This document shows, piece after piece, positions 1 through 8,696 of a stretch of 64,000 nt of DNA (position 1 is its first letter; each line of letters starts with the position of its first letter). The stretch covers positions 183,043 through 247,042 of the forward strand of contig NZ_AEWI01000001.1 in assembly GCF_000191885.1 (NCBI RefSeq), written 5' to 3'. The DNA comes from Anaerophaga thermohalophila DSM 12881 (lineage in GTDB: Bacteria; Bacteroidota; Bacteroidia; Bacteroidales; Marinilabiliaceae). The translations under genes and the position numbers were made by a program. The notes under the pieces were generated by a model, which searched no databases, was not told the origin of the DNA, and was given only the letters and a program-made list of their open reading frames with translations.

Positions 1-2
1 AT

Positions 3-455
3 GTTTTGATTGGCAATGAAGAAGATTTTCAGTTATGCCTGGGAATTGAAGGCCCTGAAGCAGGCGGAAAAGAAATTGCCGATAAGATAGACAGCTTTAA
101 AGAAATGATTAAACGGGTGAAGCAAACATTTCCGAATGCGTCGGTTTTTGCAACAACATTGCGTCAGGTTATCAGCGCTAATGAGCACCTGTGGGGAGCA
201 ATAATGTTACAGGGTAATGATTGGGAAGTCATAGAACCGCGTCCCATTCGTGTCCTCGATCGCATTGGCGGAGGCGACGGCTTTGTTGGTGGCCTGCTTT
301 ACGGCATACTCAGAGGTTGGGAACCCGAAAAATGGGTCCAATTCGGATGGGCAACCGGTGCATTGGCCACGACGTTTCTTACCGACTATGCACAACCGGC
401 CGACGAAGAAATGGTCTGGAGTCTCTGGAGTGGTAATGCAAGAGTCAAAAGATAA
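3..455 (+). CDS. kdgK: PfkB-family sugar (acid) kinase, C-terminal part; probable 2-keto-3-deoxygluconate kinase
   Basis: This is the C-terminal half of a ribokinase/PfkB-family kinase whose start lies left of the window; the frame is open to the first base. The C-terminal PfkB signature is clear, with DRIGGGDGFVGGLLYG carrying the catalytic aspartate of the G-G-G-D loop and the anion hole. An N-E-E-D stretch near the left edge fits the KDG kinase subgroup. KDG kinase phosphorylates 2-keto-3-deoxygluconate to KDPG, the meeting point of galacturonate, glucuronate and unsaturated uronate breakdown. That suits the UxaE, TRAP transporter and pectinase genes in this window. Fructokinase or another PfkB substrate cannot be excluded from the C-terminus alone. 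Confidence 0.75.
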   Translation, partial: VLIGNEEDFQLCLGIEGPEAGGKEIADKIDSFKEMIKRVKQTFPNASVFATTLRQVISANEHLWGAIMLQGNDWEVIEPRPIRVLDRIGGGDGFVGGLLYGILRGWEPEKWVQFGWATGALATTFLTDYAQPADEEMVWSLWSGNARVKR

Positions 456-522
456 ACAGCCAGTTAAGAACAAATGCCCCTTGGTTATTCCTTTAAACAA
501 GAGACTGTCAGATTCAATAGAT

Positions 523-663
523 GCGCACCGTCTAAAAAGCATTTTTGTTGCCAAACTCGTTGTTGATTTAAATTTTTGCATCCTCATTAACAACAAGTTA
601 ACTCCGGTACAAAAATTTTAAACGCCTTGATTTTGACAAAAATATGCTTTTTATACTGTACTC
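523..663 (+). repeat. Family A MITE-like element, copy 1
   Basis: A 141-bp element bounded by inverted ends: GCGCACCGTCTAAAAAGC on the left, and the complement of GAGTACAGTATAAAAAGC on the right. It is flanked by a perfect 6-bp direct repeat, ATAGAT, at 517-522 and 664-669, read as a target-site duplication. It has no coding capacity. The core is closely similar to the copies at 8342-8483 and 59670-59810, and to the interrupted copy at 40657-40878. Confidence 0.85.
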
Positions 664-689
664 ATAGATCATTATATTTTTTTAGATAT

Positions 690-703
690 CTGTCCGGGGA
701 CAG
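690..703. promoter_or_regulatory. Perfect palindrome, possible operator
   Basis: CTGTCC-GG-GGACAG is a perfect inverted repeat in the leader of the LarA homologue, about 140 bp before its start codon. A LacI-type regulator is encoded in the same cluster at 7166-8209, so an operator role is possible. I did not find a second copy upstream of gnd, dctP or uxaE, which weakens the idea. Confidence 0.2.
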
Positions 704-843
704 GCAGATCAGATGTAACAAGATGAATGCAATGGCATTGGAAATCAGAATCTGAACACCAATATGCATTCAAACACAAACAACTGATTTAATGGCTTTT
801 GAAAAAAATTAACGGCTTATTGTCAATTATTTAATTTACCGAT

Positions 844-2118
844 ATGATTTATTATCAACGCGGCTCGGAAAATGATGTTTTAGGTCCACAAGACCTGAAA
901 GAGGCCTTATTTTCGGCTCTTGACAAACTTGGTCCAAGGGGAAAAGTACTGGCAGTTCCCCCCGATTATACCCGCTTTCACTCGAAAGCCGGCGAATTAA
1001 CAGCCAATGCGTATGAATATTACGGGGATAAACTGACCGATGTATTACCTGCCCTTGGCACTCATAGCCCAATGACAGAACAGCAGATAAGCCACATGTT
1101 TCCCGGAGTACCCGGAAATCTATTCCGGATACACGATTGGCGTAACGATGTGGTTACCCTTGGAATAGTTCCCGGCAGCTATATTTCGGAGATTACAGGC
1201 GGACGTATTGATTACGACTGGCCCGCGCAAGTCAACAAGATGGTAAACGAAGGGGGACACGATCTTATATTGTCAATCGGACAGGTTGTTCCGCATGAGG
1301 TAATAGGAATGGCCAATTACAACAAAAATATCTTTGTTGGCACAGGAGGATCCGAAGGCATCAACAAAAGTCATTTTATCGGCGCAGCCTATGGCATGGA
1401 AAGAATTATGGGACGAGCCAACAATCCGGTAAGAAAAGTGCTGAATTATGCTTCAGAAAAATTTGCTTCACATTTGCCAATTATTTATGTTTTGACCGTT
1501 ATTGGTCATGACGATAAAGAAGGCCTTGTGGCCCGCGGCATATTTATCGGTGACGACGAAGAAGTATTTGAAAGAGCATCAGACCTTTCCATCAAAGTGA
1601 ACTTTGAAATGGCAGAGGAACCACTGAGAAAAGTAGTTGTATTTTTGGATCCATCAGAATTTAAAAGCACATGGTTGGGAAATAAAAGCATTTACCGTAC
1701 CAGAATGGCTTTGGCCGACGGAGCTGAACTTATCGTATTAGCACCGGGTCTGAAAGAGTTCGGAGAAGATGCTGCTATTGACAAATTGATTCGTAAATAC
1801 GGATATCGTGGAACACCGGCAACGCTAAAAGCCACCGAAGAAAATAAAGATTTACAGGAGAACCTTGGCGCTGCCGCACATCTTATTCATGGCAGTTCCG
1901 AAGGACGATTCTCCATAACTTATTGCCCCGGCCATCTTTCCAAAGAAGAGATTGAATCTGTCAATTTTAATTATGCACCACTTGAAAAAATGATGACAAA
2001 ATACAATCCGGAAAAACTTAAAGAGGGAAAAAATATTATGCCGGATGGCGAAGAAATATTCTTCATTTCCAATCCGGCCCTGGGTTTATGGGCACACAAA
2101 GATCGGTTTACCGAATGA
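844..2118 (+). CDS. LarA/DUF2088-family nickel-pincer racemase/epimerase homologue, candidate aldonate (gluconate/mannonate) 2-epimerase
   Basis: A 424-residue cytoplasmic protein of the LarA (lactate racemase) superfamily. The N-terminal domain has the P-D-Y-T-R segment (40-44) and GTHSPMT (72-78), matching the family's G-T-H catalytic-histidine motif. In the second segment H151 (VPH), K161 and H177 have spacings of 10 and 26 residues. In Lactiplantibacillus plantarum LarA, H174, K184 (covalent attachment of the nickel-pincer nucleotide) and H200 (nickel ligand) have the same spacing. This suggests a working cofactor site, which would need LarB/C/E elsewhere in the genome. LarA relatives are known to act on several 2-hydroxy acids, including D-gluconate (2-epimerization to D-mannonate). 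Lying between a KDG-type kinase and 6-phosphogluconate dehydrogenase, an aldonate substrate is more likely than lactate; this is inference. Confidence 0.75.
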   Translation: MIYYQRGSENDVLGPQDLKEALFSALDKLGPRGKVLAVPPDYTRFHSKAGELTANAYEYYGDKLTDVLPALGTHSPMTEQQISHMFPGVPGNLFRIHDWRNDVVTLGIVPGSYISEITGGRIDYDWPAQVNKMVNEGGHDLILSIGQVVPHEVIGMANYNKNIFVGTGGSEGINKSHFIGAAYGMERIMGRANNPVRKVLNYASEKFASHLPIIYVLTVIGHDDKEGLVARGIFIGDDEEVFERASDLSIKVNFEMAEEPLRKVVVFLDPSEFKSTWLGNKSIYRTRMALADGAELIVLAPGLKEFGEDAAIDKLIRKYGYRGTPATLKATEENKDLQENLGAAAHLIHGSSEGRFSITYCPGHLSKEEIESVNFNYAPLEKMMTKYNPEKLKEGKNIMPDGEEIFFISNPALGLWAHKDRFTE

Positions 2119-2197
2119 CAGACAGAAGTTTGACAGGCAGGAAACAAATGGAAAAAACATAGGTATGGAGTGGCTGAATAGCGGGAAAGTAAAAGGA

Positions 2198-2240
2198 TGA
2201 AACGAGCATGACAAGGTTTGTCTGAAAAGAACATGTATAA
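2198..2240 (+). repeat. Family C structured repeat, 5' fragment
   Basis: This begins with ATGAAACGAGCATGACAAGG and carries the first hairpin of the family C element, then stops after ACATGTATAA where other repeat sequence starts. Only about the first 43 bp of the roughly 95-bp element remain. It lies about 80 bp past the LarA homologue's stop codon. Confidence 0.6.
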
Positions 2241-2255
2241 TTAACCTCTAATCAT

Positions 2256-2530
2256 TTAAGAAACCAAAAACAGGTAACAGATTCTTCGTCGTTACCTCCT
2301 CAGAATGAAAAGAGGCCCTTTGTCATTCTGACGAAGGGGGAGAATCTAAAAAAGCAAACAGACTAAAATGTGATTTTTATTGATGTTAATAAAAATAATC
2401 TGTGTTCATCTGCGTCAACAGTGGTGAACTCTCAACCTCAACCTCAACCTCAATCTCAACCTCAACCTTACTTTGCTGTTTGTCATTCTGAGCAGAGCGA
2501 AGAATCTAATATTAATTAAAGCATGATAAG
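2256..2530 (+). repeat. Family E intergenic repeat, uninterrupted copy, with a CTCAAC microsatellite
   Basis: A roughly 275-bp repeat that recurs at 8214-8655. It contains the GTCATTCTGA...GCGAAGAATCT type sequence common in Bacteroidota spacers. At 2431-2466 there are six tandem hexamers (CTCAAC, one of them CTCAAT). It lacks the family A insertion found in the other copy, so it serves as the empty-site reference. It forms most of the leader of gnd and ends about 75 bp before the start codon. Confidence 0.75.
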
Positions 2531-2605
2531 TTGCATTATTTCAATAACTTATACTAATTTTACACGGATAAAGAAACTAAAATAAATAACAAAAAACAGA
2601 CAGTT

Positions 2606-4060
2606 ATGAAACAATTATCAGACATAGGACTAATCGGACTGGCCGTGATGGGAGAAAACCTGGTACTCAACATGGAGAGCAAGGGTTTTCAGGTATCAGT
2701 TTTCAACAGAACAACAGAAAAGGTAGATAATTTCATCAATGGCCGGGCTAAAGGGAAAAACATTAAAGGGACTCATTCCCTTGAAGAGCTGGTGCAAACA
2801 CTGGAACGGCCACGCAAAGTAATGATGATGATCAAAGCAGGGGAAGCAGTGGATAAGCTCATCGATAATCTCATACCTCTGCTTGAGCCGGGCGACATCA
2901 TTATCGATGGTGGAAACACTCACTTCCCTGACACCACGCGTCGCACAAAATATGTCGAAAGTAAAGGATTGCTTTATATAGGCACCGGCGTTTCGGGTGG
3001 TGAAGAAGGCGCTTTGCACGGGCCGTCCATAATGCCGGGAGGTTCACCAAAAGCCTGGCCTGAAGTAAAACCCATATTTCAGTCAATTGCCGCCAAAGTA
3101 GAAGACGGCACCCCTTGCTGCGACTGGGTAGGTGAAAATGGTGCCGGGCATTTTGTAAAAATGGTGCATAATGGCATCGAATATGGTGATATGCAAATTA
3201 TCAATGAAGCTTATCACATAATGAAAGAGCTTTTGGGTATGTCGCCCGACGAAATGCATGAAGTATTCAAAGAATGGAATGAAGGTCCCCTCAATTCTTA
3301 CCTTATAGAAATAACACGTGACATATTAGCATTCAAAGATGAAGACGGTGAGCCGCTTGTAGAAAAAATTCTGGACACAGCCGGCCAAAAAGGAACCGGA
3401 AAATGGACCGGCATTTCTGCTCTTGAACTGGGGATTCCTCTTACACTGATAGGCGAAGCTGTTTTTTCAAGATGTCTTTCTGCCATAAAAGAAGAGCGTG
3501 TAGAGGCCTCAAAAGTTTTGAAAGGGCCAAAACCGGAATTTAAAGGAGACAGAAAAGCGTTCCTGAAGGATTTACACGATGCTGTATATGCTTCAAAGAT
3601 CATCTCTTATGCTCAGGGATATGCTTTGATGGGCGCTGCAGCCAAAGAGTACGGATGGAACCTGAATTATGGCGGTATAGCACTGATGTGGCGCGGCGGA
3701 TGTATCATCCGGTCTGTTTTCCTTGCTAAAATCAAAGAGGCTTTCGACGAAAATCCAAATCTCACCAACCTGCTGTTGGCACCATTCTTCAAAGAAGTAA
3801 TCCATAAAGCACAAGAAGGATGGAGAAGAGTTGTTGCAAAAGCCATTGAAAACGGAGTTCCTACGCCAGCATTTGCCTCAGCTCTAAATTACTACGACGG
3901 CTACAGGCACGATCGTCTGCCGGCTAATTTGCTACAGGCACAACGTGACTATTTTGGCGCGCATACCTATGAACGTATAGACCAACCACGCGGCAAATTC
4001 TTCCACACCAACTGGACGGGACATGGCGGAACCACCGCCTCGAGTACCTATAATGTTTGA
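2606..4060 (+). CDS. gnd: 6-phosphogluconate dehydrogenase, decarboxylating
   Basis: Oxidizes and decarboxylates 6-phosphogluconate to ribulose-5-phosphate with NADP (pentose phosphate pathway, cytoplasm). At 484 residues it is close to the usual 468-485. Visible landmarks: the GLAVMGENLVLN dinucleotide loop (11-22); N34-R35-T36 after the second strand, typical of NADP specificity; DGGNTH (101-106); GVSGGEEGA (128-136); catalytic K185 and E192 in HFVKMVHNGIEYGD; and the C-terminal HTNWTGHGGT tail. The start gives the canonical N-terminus. Beside a LarA-type epimerase and uronate genes, its job may be to drain aldonates into pentose phosphates. The last two bases of its TGA stop codon are the first two bases of a family B element. 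Confidence 0.97.
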   Translation: MKQLSDIGLIGLAVMGENLVLNMESKGFQVSVFNRTTEKVDNFINGRAKGKNIKGTHSLEELVQTLERPRKVMMMIKAGEAVDKLIDNLIPLLEPGDIIIDGGNTHFPDTTRRTKYVESKGLLYIGTGVSGGEEGALHGPSIMPGGSPKAWPEVKPIFQSIAAKVEDGTPCCDWVGENGAGHFVKMVHNGIEYGDMQIINEAYHIMKELLGMSPDEMHEVFKEWNEGPLNSYLIEITRDILAFKDEDGEPLVEKILDTAGQKGTGKWTGISALELGIPLTLIGEAVFSRCLSAIKEERVEASKVLKGPKPEFKGDRKAFLKDLHDAVYASKIISYAQGYALMGAAAKEYGWNLNYGGIALMWRGGCIIRSVFLAKIKEAFDENPNLTNLLLAPFFKEVIHKAQEGWRRVVAKAIENGVPTPAFASALNYYDGYRHDRLPANLLQAQRDYFGAHTYERIDQPRGKFFHTNWTGHGGTTASSTYNV

Positions 4061-4176
4061 GTGCAGTCTAAAAAGCCTTTTGACCCCTAAATCCCCTAAA
4101 GGGGACTTTTTCAAACTGCTGATTTTTAGCAGTTCCCCTTTAGGGGTCAGGGGTAAAAATGGTGCAAATCAGCAGT
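4059..4176 (+). repeat. Family B MITE-like element, truncated copy
   Basis: This starts with GAGTGCAGTCTAAAAAGCC, the terminal repeat shared with family A. It continues through the palindromic AGGGGA/TCCCCT core of family B, matching the reverse complement of the copy at 30107-30248. The right terminal repeat is missing: similarity ends at CAGCAGTTTGG near 4176. The insertion overlaps the gnd stop codon (4058-4060). Confidence 0.75.
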
Positions 4177-4223
4177 TTGGTACCTTATGAACAGACACTA
4201 ATTATCCGGAAAACTTTAAAACA

Positions 4224-5252
4224 ATGTATAAACCAATTTCATTAATTTTTTCCGTCCTTTTTCTCATCACCGGAGGTTGCGGATTACAAAGTGATGTGAA
4301 AGTATTAAAGCTGGGCCATACTCTCGACCAGAAACATTCGGTGCATATAGCCATGGAGGCAATGGCTGAACGGGTTGAAGAGTTATCGGACGGGAAACTA
4401 AAAATAGATATCTATCCCGGCGGGATTTTAGGCTCCGAACGAGAAAGTCTGGAACTCCTGCAATTGGGCAGTCTTGATATAACAAAAGTCTCTGCAGCAG
4501 CACTGGAAGGTTTTGTAGAGGAATACAAAGTTTTTGGACTTCCTTATCTTTTTCAAAGTAAAGAACATGCTTTTAAAGTGCTCGACGGACCAATCGGACA
4601 AGAAATACTGAATAAAGGTGACAACTACTGGTTATCAGGCTTATGTTTTTACGATGCCGGTGCCCGTAGCTTCTATGCGTCAGTACCGATTAGAAAACCC
4701 GAAGATTTAAACGGACTTAAAATAAGGGTAATGCAAAGTATAACCTCCTTTGCCATGGTGCGGGCAATGGGTGGTTCTCCAACACCAATTTCCTGGGGCG
4801 AACTTTACACAGCTCTTCAGGGAAAAGTAGTGGACGGAGCAGAAAACAATCCGCCAAGCTTCTACCTTTCCCACCACTATGAAGTTTGTAATTATTATAC
4901 GCTTGACGAGCATACCAGAATCCCCGATGTTCTTATCATTAGCACACACGTCCTCAAAAAACTTTCGGAACAGGAAAAAGAATGGTTATACCAGGCTGTT
5001 AAGGAATCGGTTCAGGTACAAAGAAAAGAATGGGATAAATCTGAACGTGAAGCACTCGAAGCAGTTCAGAAAGAAGGTGTTGAAATTATTCGACCTGACA
5101 AACAACCATTTATTGATGCGGTACAAAGCACTTATGATCTGTACAAAGACAATGAAAAAGTATGGCCATTGGTTGAAAGAATCAGAACGGTCGCTCCAGC
5201 CAGAACTTTCCCGGCTGAATCAGAGGGAAATGCTGAAGAAGAAAAAAAGTAA
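4224..5252 (+). CDS. dctP: TRAP transporter substrate-binding lipoprotein, DctP family
   Basis: Periplasmic solute-binding subunit of a TRAP transporter, probably for uronates or aldonates. A lipoprotein signal with cysteine at residue 19 (LITGGC) would anchor it. DctP landmarks: KLGHTLDQKHSV near the N-terminus; the LKIRVM motif with R168, the arginine that pairs with the substrate carboxylate; and WGELYTALQGKVVDGAEN (191-208). It is the first gene of a DctP-DctQ-DctM set with 28- and 7-bp gaps, clearly an operon. The substrate is inferred from context; the family binds organic acids in general. Confidence 0.93.
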   Translation: MYKPISLIFSVLFLITGGCGLQSDVKVLKLGHTLDQKHSVHIAMEAMAERVEELSDGKLKIDIYPGGILGSERESLELLQLGSLDITKVSAAALEGFVEEYKVFGLPYLFQSKEHAFKVLDGPIGQEILNKGDNYWLSGLCFYDAGARSFYASVPIRKPEDLNGLKIRVMQSITSFAMVRAMGGSPTPISWGELYTALQGKVVDGAENNPPSFYLSHHYEVCNYYTLDEHTRIPDVLIISTHVLKKLSEQEKEWLYQAVKESVQVQRKEWDKSEREALEAVQKEGVEIIRPDKQPFIDAVQSTYDLYKDNEKVWPLVERIRTVAPARTFPAESEGNAEEEKK

Positions 5253-5280
5253 TCAAAGTAGTATTTGAAAAAATTGAGTC

Positions 5281-5763
5281 ATGAATCTCAGACAAAAAAT
5301 AGACAAGATACTTGAAGTTTTTCTGGTCGTAATAATGAGTGCCCTTGTCATTGATGTTGTATGGCAGGTAGCCAGTCGCTATATTTTTGGCAATCCCAGC
5401 TCCTTTACCGATGAGTTAGCCGTATTTTTACTGATTTGGGTTGGCATGGCAGGAGCTGCTTATGTAAAAGGGAAAAACGAACACCTGGCCATTGATATTT
5501 TACCCGACAAATTGAAGCCAGTAAACAAAAACCGTCTACTTATATTCATCAATATCCTTATCATTATTTTCAGTATTACAATAATGATTGTAGGCGGGAC
5601 ATGGCTGACTTATACACGGTTCCAGATGGGACAGGTTTCATCAGCCTTACAGGTACCCCTTGGATATGTATATATGATATTGCCTATCAGCGGTTTACTA
5701 ATGTTATATTACAGTATTGACGACATAATAAAACTTAACAAAGAAATCAAAAATATAAAATAG
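5281..5763 (+). CDS. dctQ: TRAP transporter small permease, DctQ family
   Basis: A 160-residue inner-membrane protein with four hydrophobic segments (about residues 10-30, 44-62, 84-108 and 122-145), as usual for DctQ. The family motifs ASRYIFGNPSSFTDELA and GKNEHLAIDIL are present. It pairs with DctM to form the sodium-driven membrane part of the TRAP system. It lies between dctP and dctM in one operon. Confidence 0.92.
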   Translation: MNLRQKIDKILEVFLVVIMSALVIDVVWQVASRYIFGNPSSFTDELAVFLLIWVGMAGAAYVKGKNEHLAIDILPDKLKPVNKNRLLIFINILIIIFSITIMIVGGTWLTYTRFQMGQVSSALQVPLGYVYMILPISGLLMLYYSIDDIIKLNKEIKNIK

Positions 5764-5770
5764 AACTATC

Positions 5771-7075
5771 ATGGAAGTTGGTGTTTTAGGCATATATGTG
5801 CTGATATTTACTTTTATCTTTTTCCTTGTTATCGGGACACCCATAGCCTATAGTATTGGATTGTCGGCAATGGCAACGATGCTGGTAAGTTTCGATACCT
5901 TACCGGCTTTTGCAACAATGGCTCAGCGAATGGCCACAGGACTTGAGAGTTTTTCACTTCTGGCCATACCGTTTTTCATACTGGCAGGACAATTAATGAA
6001 TTCGGGAGGTATCGCGATGCGACTTATAGAATTTGCAAAAGTGATTGTAGGACGTCTTCCGGGAGGTTTGGCAATGGTGAACGTAGTAGCGAATATGCTT
6101 TTCGGAGCAATTTCAGGGTCCGCAGCAGCATCAGCATCCGCTATTGGGACCATCATGGGCCCGCCAATGGAAAAGGAAGGCTATGACAAAAACTTCTCGA
6201 CAGCAATCAATGTAACATCTGCAACAACCGGTTTAGCAATTCCACCAAGTAATGTACTCATTGTATATGCCCTTGCAAGTGGAGGAACTTCAATTGCTGC
6301 ATTGTTTTTGGCAGGTTACATACCAGGTATTTTAACCGGACTGGCATTAATGTTAGTAGGAGCCATATACGCAAAAAAGAAAAAATATCCCATTGCAGAT
6401 AAAATTCCGTTCCGTCAGGCAGTTAAAAAATTTATAGATGCCATCCCCAGTCTGGGTATGCTGATTGTAGTAATCGGCGGAATTATATCCGGTATTTTTA
6501 CCGCAACAGAAGCAGCAGCGATTGCAGTCGTTTACAGTTTAATTCTGGCGCTGGTGTACAAAGAAGTAACAATTAAGGACTTACCTGAAATTATCATAAA
6601 AACCATCAGAACCGCCGGAATGGTGTTATTCTTAGTTGCTGCTTCAATAGGCTTGTCATGGATAATGTCATTCGAAAACATTCCAAATGTCGTTAGTCAG
6701 GCATTACTTTCATTAACATCAGACCCATTCCTTTTGTTGATAATTATCAACTTACTGCTCCTGATTGTAGGTGTTTTCATGGACATGACCCCGGCAGTGC
6801 TGGTATTTACACCAATATTTTTGCCCATCGTGACCACTCAGCTTGGTTTGGATCCAATTCATTTTGGATTGATTCTAATATTGAACCTTAATGTCGGACT
6901 GTGCACACCTCCTGTAGGATCCGTATTATTCGTGGGCTGTAGTGTATCAAATCTGAAAATCCAAAACTTAATCAGACCTTTGATACCTTTCTATATAGCA
7001 ATGATAATAGTGCTGCTCCTTGTAACTTTTATTCCGGAAATATCAATGTGGTTACCATCCATTTTGGGATACTAA
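5771..7075 (+). CDS. dctM: TRAP transporter large permease, DctM family
   Basis: A 434-residue protein, hydrophobic along nearly its whole length (about 11-12 membrane segments), the usual size for DctM. Family landmarks include LLAIPFFILAGQLMNSGGIA, the GSAAASASAIGTIMGPPM loop and the C-terminal LNLNVGLCTPPVGSVLF. It forms the transport channel with DctQ and depends on the DctP lipoprotein. It starts 7 bp after the dctQ stop codon. Confidence 0.95.
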   Translation: MEVGVLGIYVLIFTFIFFLVIGTPIAYSIGLSAMATMLVSFDTLPAFATMAQRMATGLESFSLLAIPFFILAGQLMNSGGIAMRLIEFAKVIVGRLPGGLAMVNVVANMLFGAISGSAAASASAIGTIMGPPMEKEGYDKNFSTAINVTSATTGLAIPPSNVLIVYALASGGTSIAALFLAGYIPGILTGLALMLVGAIYAKKKKYPIADKIPFRQAVKKFIDAIPSLGMLIVVIGGIISGIFTATEAAAIAVVYSLILALVYKEVTIKDLPEIIIKTIRTAGMVLFLVAASIGLSWIMSFENIPNVVSQALLSLTSDPFLLLIIINLLLLIVGVFMDMTPAVLVFTPIFLPIVTTQLGLDPIHFGLILILNLNVGLCTPPVGSVLFVGCSVSNLKIQNLIRPLIPFYIAMIIVLLLVTFIPEISMWLPSILGY

Positions 7076-7165
7076 GATTTTTTCATTATAAAACATGCCG
7101 GCAAAACGCTTAAAAAACGGAGTCATTCCATCAATGAAATAATTACCGGCATCTTTCTACAGACA

Positions 7166-8209
7166 ATGAAGCATATAAGAATTAAGGACATAGCCGAAAA
7201 AGCCAATGTATCCATAGGTACAGTTGACAGAGTTCTTCACAATCGTGGAGAAGTGGCGGAAAAAACACGCGAAAAAGTACTTGCCATTGTCAAGGAGATG
7301 AATTACCAACCAAATATCGTTGCCCAGGCCCTTACAACAAGAAAAACATACAAAATTTCTGTTCTGATTCCACGGGGCGGAAACGACAACATTTACTGGC
7401 TGGCTCATCCAAAAGGTATTGAAAAAGCTGTGCATGAGTTGCAACCATTCTCCGTCGAAATCGACTACCGTTTTTTTGAACTTCACAACGAAAGGGAATT
7501 TCAGAAACGTACGGAGGAGATATTAAACAATGCTTCCGATGGCGTTATTTTGGCACCCATTCTCAAAAAAGAGACCATTCAGTTTTGCAAAAAGCTGGAC
7601 AACCGGGAAATACCCTATGTCTTTATCGACACTTTTATTGACAATACAAAATGCATATCTTTTATAGGGGAAGATGCCTTTCAGGGAGGAAGAGTAGCTG
7701 CCAGTCTGATTGATTTTGGAGTATCCCCGGAAAAAGACATTCTCATCGTAAATCTGGCTAAAGACCTGGAAAACACTCACCACCTGAATCGAAGGAACCA
7801 GGGGTTTCTGAGTTACTTCCTCGATACCGGAAAAAACAACGGGATGAAAATTACCGTTGAAATTCCGGTGACCAATCAAAATGTTGTTGATGAAAAAATG
7901 GATCAGATCATCAAGCAAAATCCAAATATTGGAGCGATTCTGGTTTCAAGCGCAAAAACCCATGTGATAGCGAGTTATATAGAAAAAAGGAAACTTGAAA
8001 CCATACTCGTTGGTTATGAATTAACGCGTAAAAATGTTGATTACATGAAAAAAGGAATCATCCATTTTTTGATTGGGCAAAAACCAATGGAACAATCCGA
8101 AAAAGCAGTTAAAAGACTCTTTGAATACCTGACCGCGCACAATATCACGATGAAACATGAATTTCAGCCTGTTGAAATCATCAATACCGAAACACTTGTA
8201 ATGTATTAA
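7166..8209 (+). CDS. LacI-family transcriptional regulator
   Basis: A 347-residue regulator. The N-terminal LacI helix-turn-helix is residues 1-50 (IKDIAEKANVSIGTVDRVLH), followed by the hinge and a sugar-binding-protein-like sensor domain (about 62-340) of the type 4/6 periplasmic-binding fold. It lies 90 bp after dctM in the same direction, so it may be co-transcribed and act as the local repressor/activator of the uronate cluster. The effector is not evident from sequence; a KDG-, tagaturonate- or mannonate-like acid is a reasonable guess from context. Confidence 0.93.
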   Translation: MKHIRIKDIAEKANVSIGTVDRVLHNRGEVAEKTREKVLAIVKEMNYQPNIVAQALTTRKTYKISVLIPRGGNDNIYWLAHPKGIEKAVHELQPFSVEIDYRFFELHNEREFQKRTEEILNNASDGVILAPILKKETIQFCKKLDNREIPYVFIDTFIDNTKCISFIGEDAFQGGRVAASLIDFGVSPEKDILIVNLAKDLENTHHLNRRNQGFLSYFLDTGKNNGMKITVEIPVTNQNVVDEKMDQIIKQNPNIGAILVSSAKTHVIASYIEKRKLETILVGYELTRKNVDYMKKGIIHFLIGQKPMEQSEKAVKRLFEYLTAHNITMKHEFQPVEIINTETLVMY

Positions 8210-8213
8210 ATTA

Positions 8214-8655
8214 AAGAAACAAAAAACAAGGAACAAATTTTTCGTCGTTACCTCCTCAGAATGACAAGTGGCTCTCTGTCATTCTGAACGAAGTGAAGAA
8301 TTAAAAAAAAGCAAACAGGCTAAAATGTGATTTTTATTGATGAGCACAGTCTAAAAAGCATCTTTATTGCCAAACTCGTTGTTGTTTTAAATTTTTGCAT
8401 CCTCATTAACAGCAAGTTAACTCCGGTACAAAAAATTTAAAACGCCTTGATTTTGACAAAAATATGCTTTTTATACTGTACTCATTGATGTTATAAAAAA
8501 TAATTTTTGTTCATCTGCGTCATCTGTGGTGAACTCTCAACCTCAACCTTAACCTTAACCTTAACCTTAACCTTAACCTTAGCTGTTTGTCATTTTGAGC
8601 GGAGCGAAGAATCTGACCTCTAATCATCTGACATCAATTAAAGTATGATAAGATA
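8214..8655 (+). repeat. Family E intergenic repeat, interrupted by a family A element
   Basis: The same repeat as 2256-2530, split by the family A element at 8342-8483. Flanking halves align to the uninterrupted copy (AAGCAAACAGRCTAAAATGTG on the left; TTCATCTGCGTCA and GTGGTGAACTCTCAACC on the right). Its microsatellite at 8536-8577 has two CTCAAC and five CTTAAC units, against six units in the other copy. It makes up nearly all of the leader of the tagaturonate epimerase gene. Confidence 0.8.
8342..8483 (+). repeat. Family A MITE-like element, copy 2
   Basis: A 142-bp element with ends GAGCACAGTCTAAAAAGC and the complement of GAGTACAGTATAAAAAGC. It is flanked by ATTGAT at 8336-8341 and again at 8484-8489. 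The unoccupied homologous site at about 2378-2383 has ATTGAT only once, which fixes the element's borders and confirms a 6-bp target duplication. Confidence 0.92.
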
Positions 8656-8696
8656 AGTCCCGATAAATAACTTAAGTAAAATTAAATTATATACTG

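Noticed and set aside
207..621. Overlapping open frames across the kinase gene and the first family A element
   Set aside because: They are antisense or out of frame to the kinase and read through repeat sequence without domain features.
690..703. Confident LacI operator call
   Set aside because: Only one copy was found and no partner site precedes the other cluster genes, so it is listed only as a low-confidence palindrome.
2431..2466. Tandem CTCAAC units as a CRISPR-like array
   Set aside because: The units are 6 bp with no spacers; this is a microsatellite inside a dispersed repeat.
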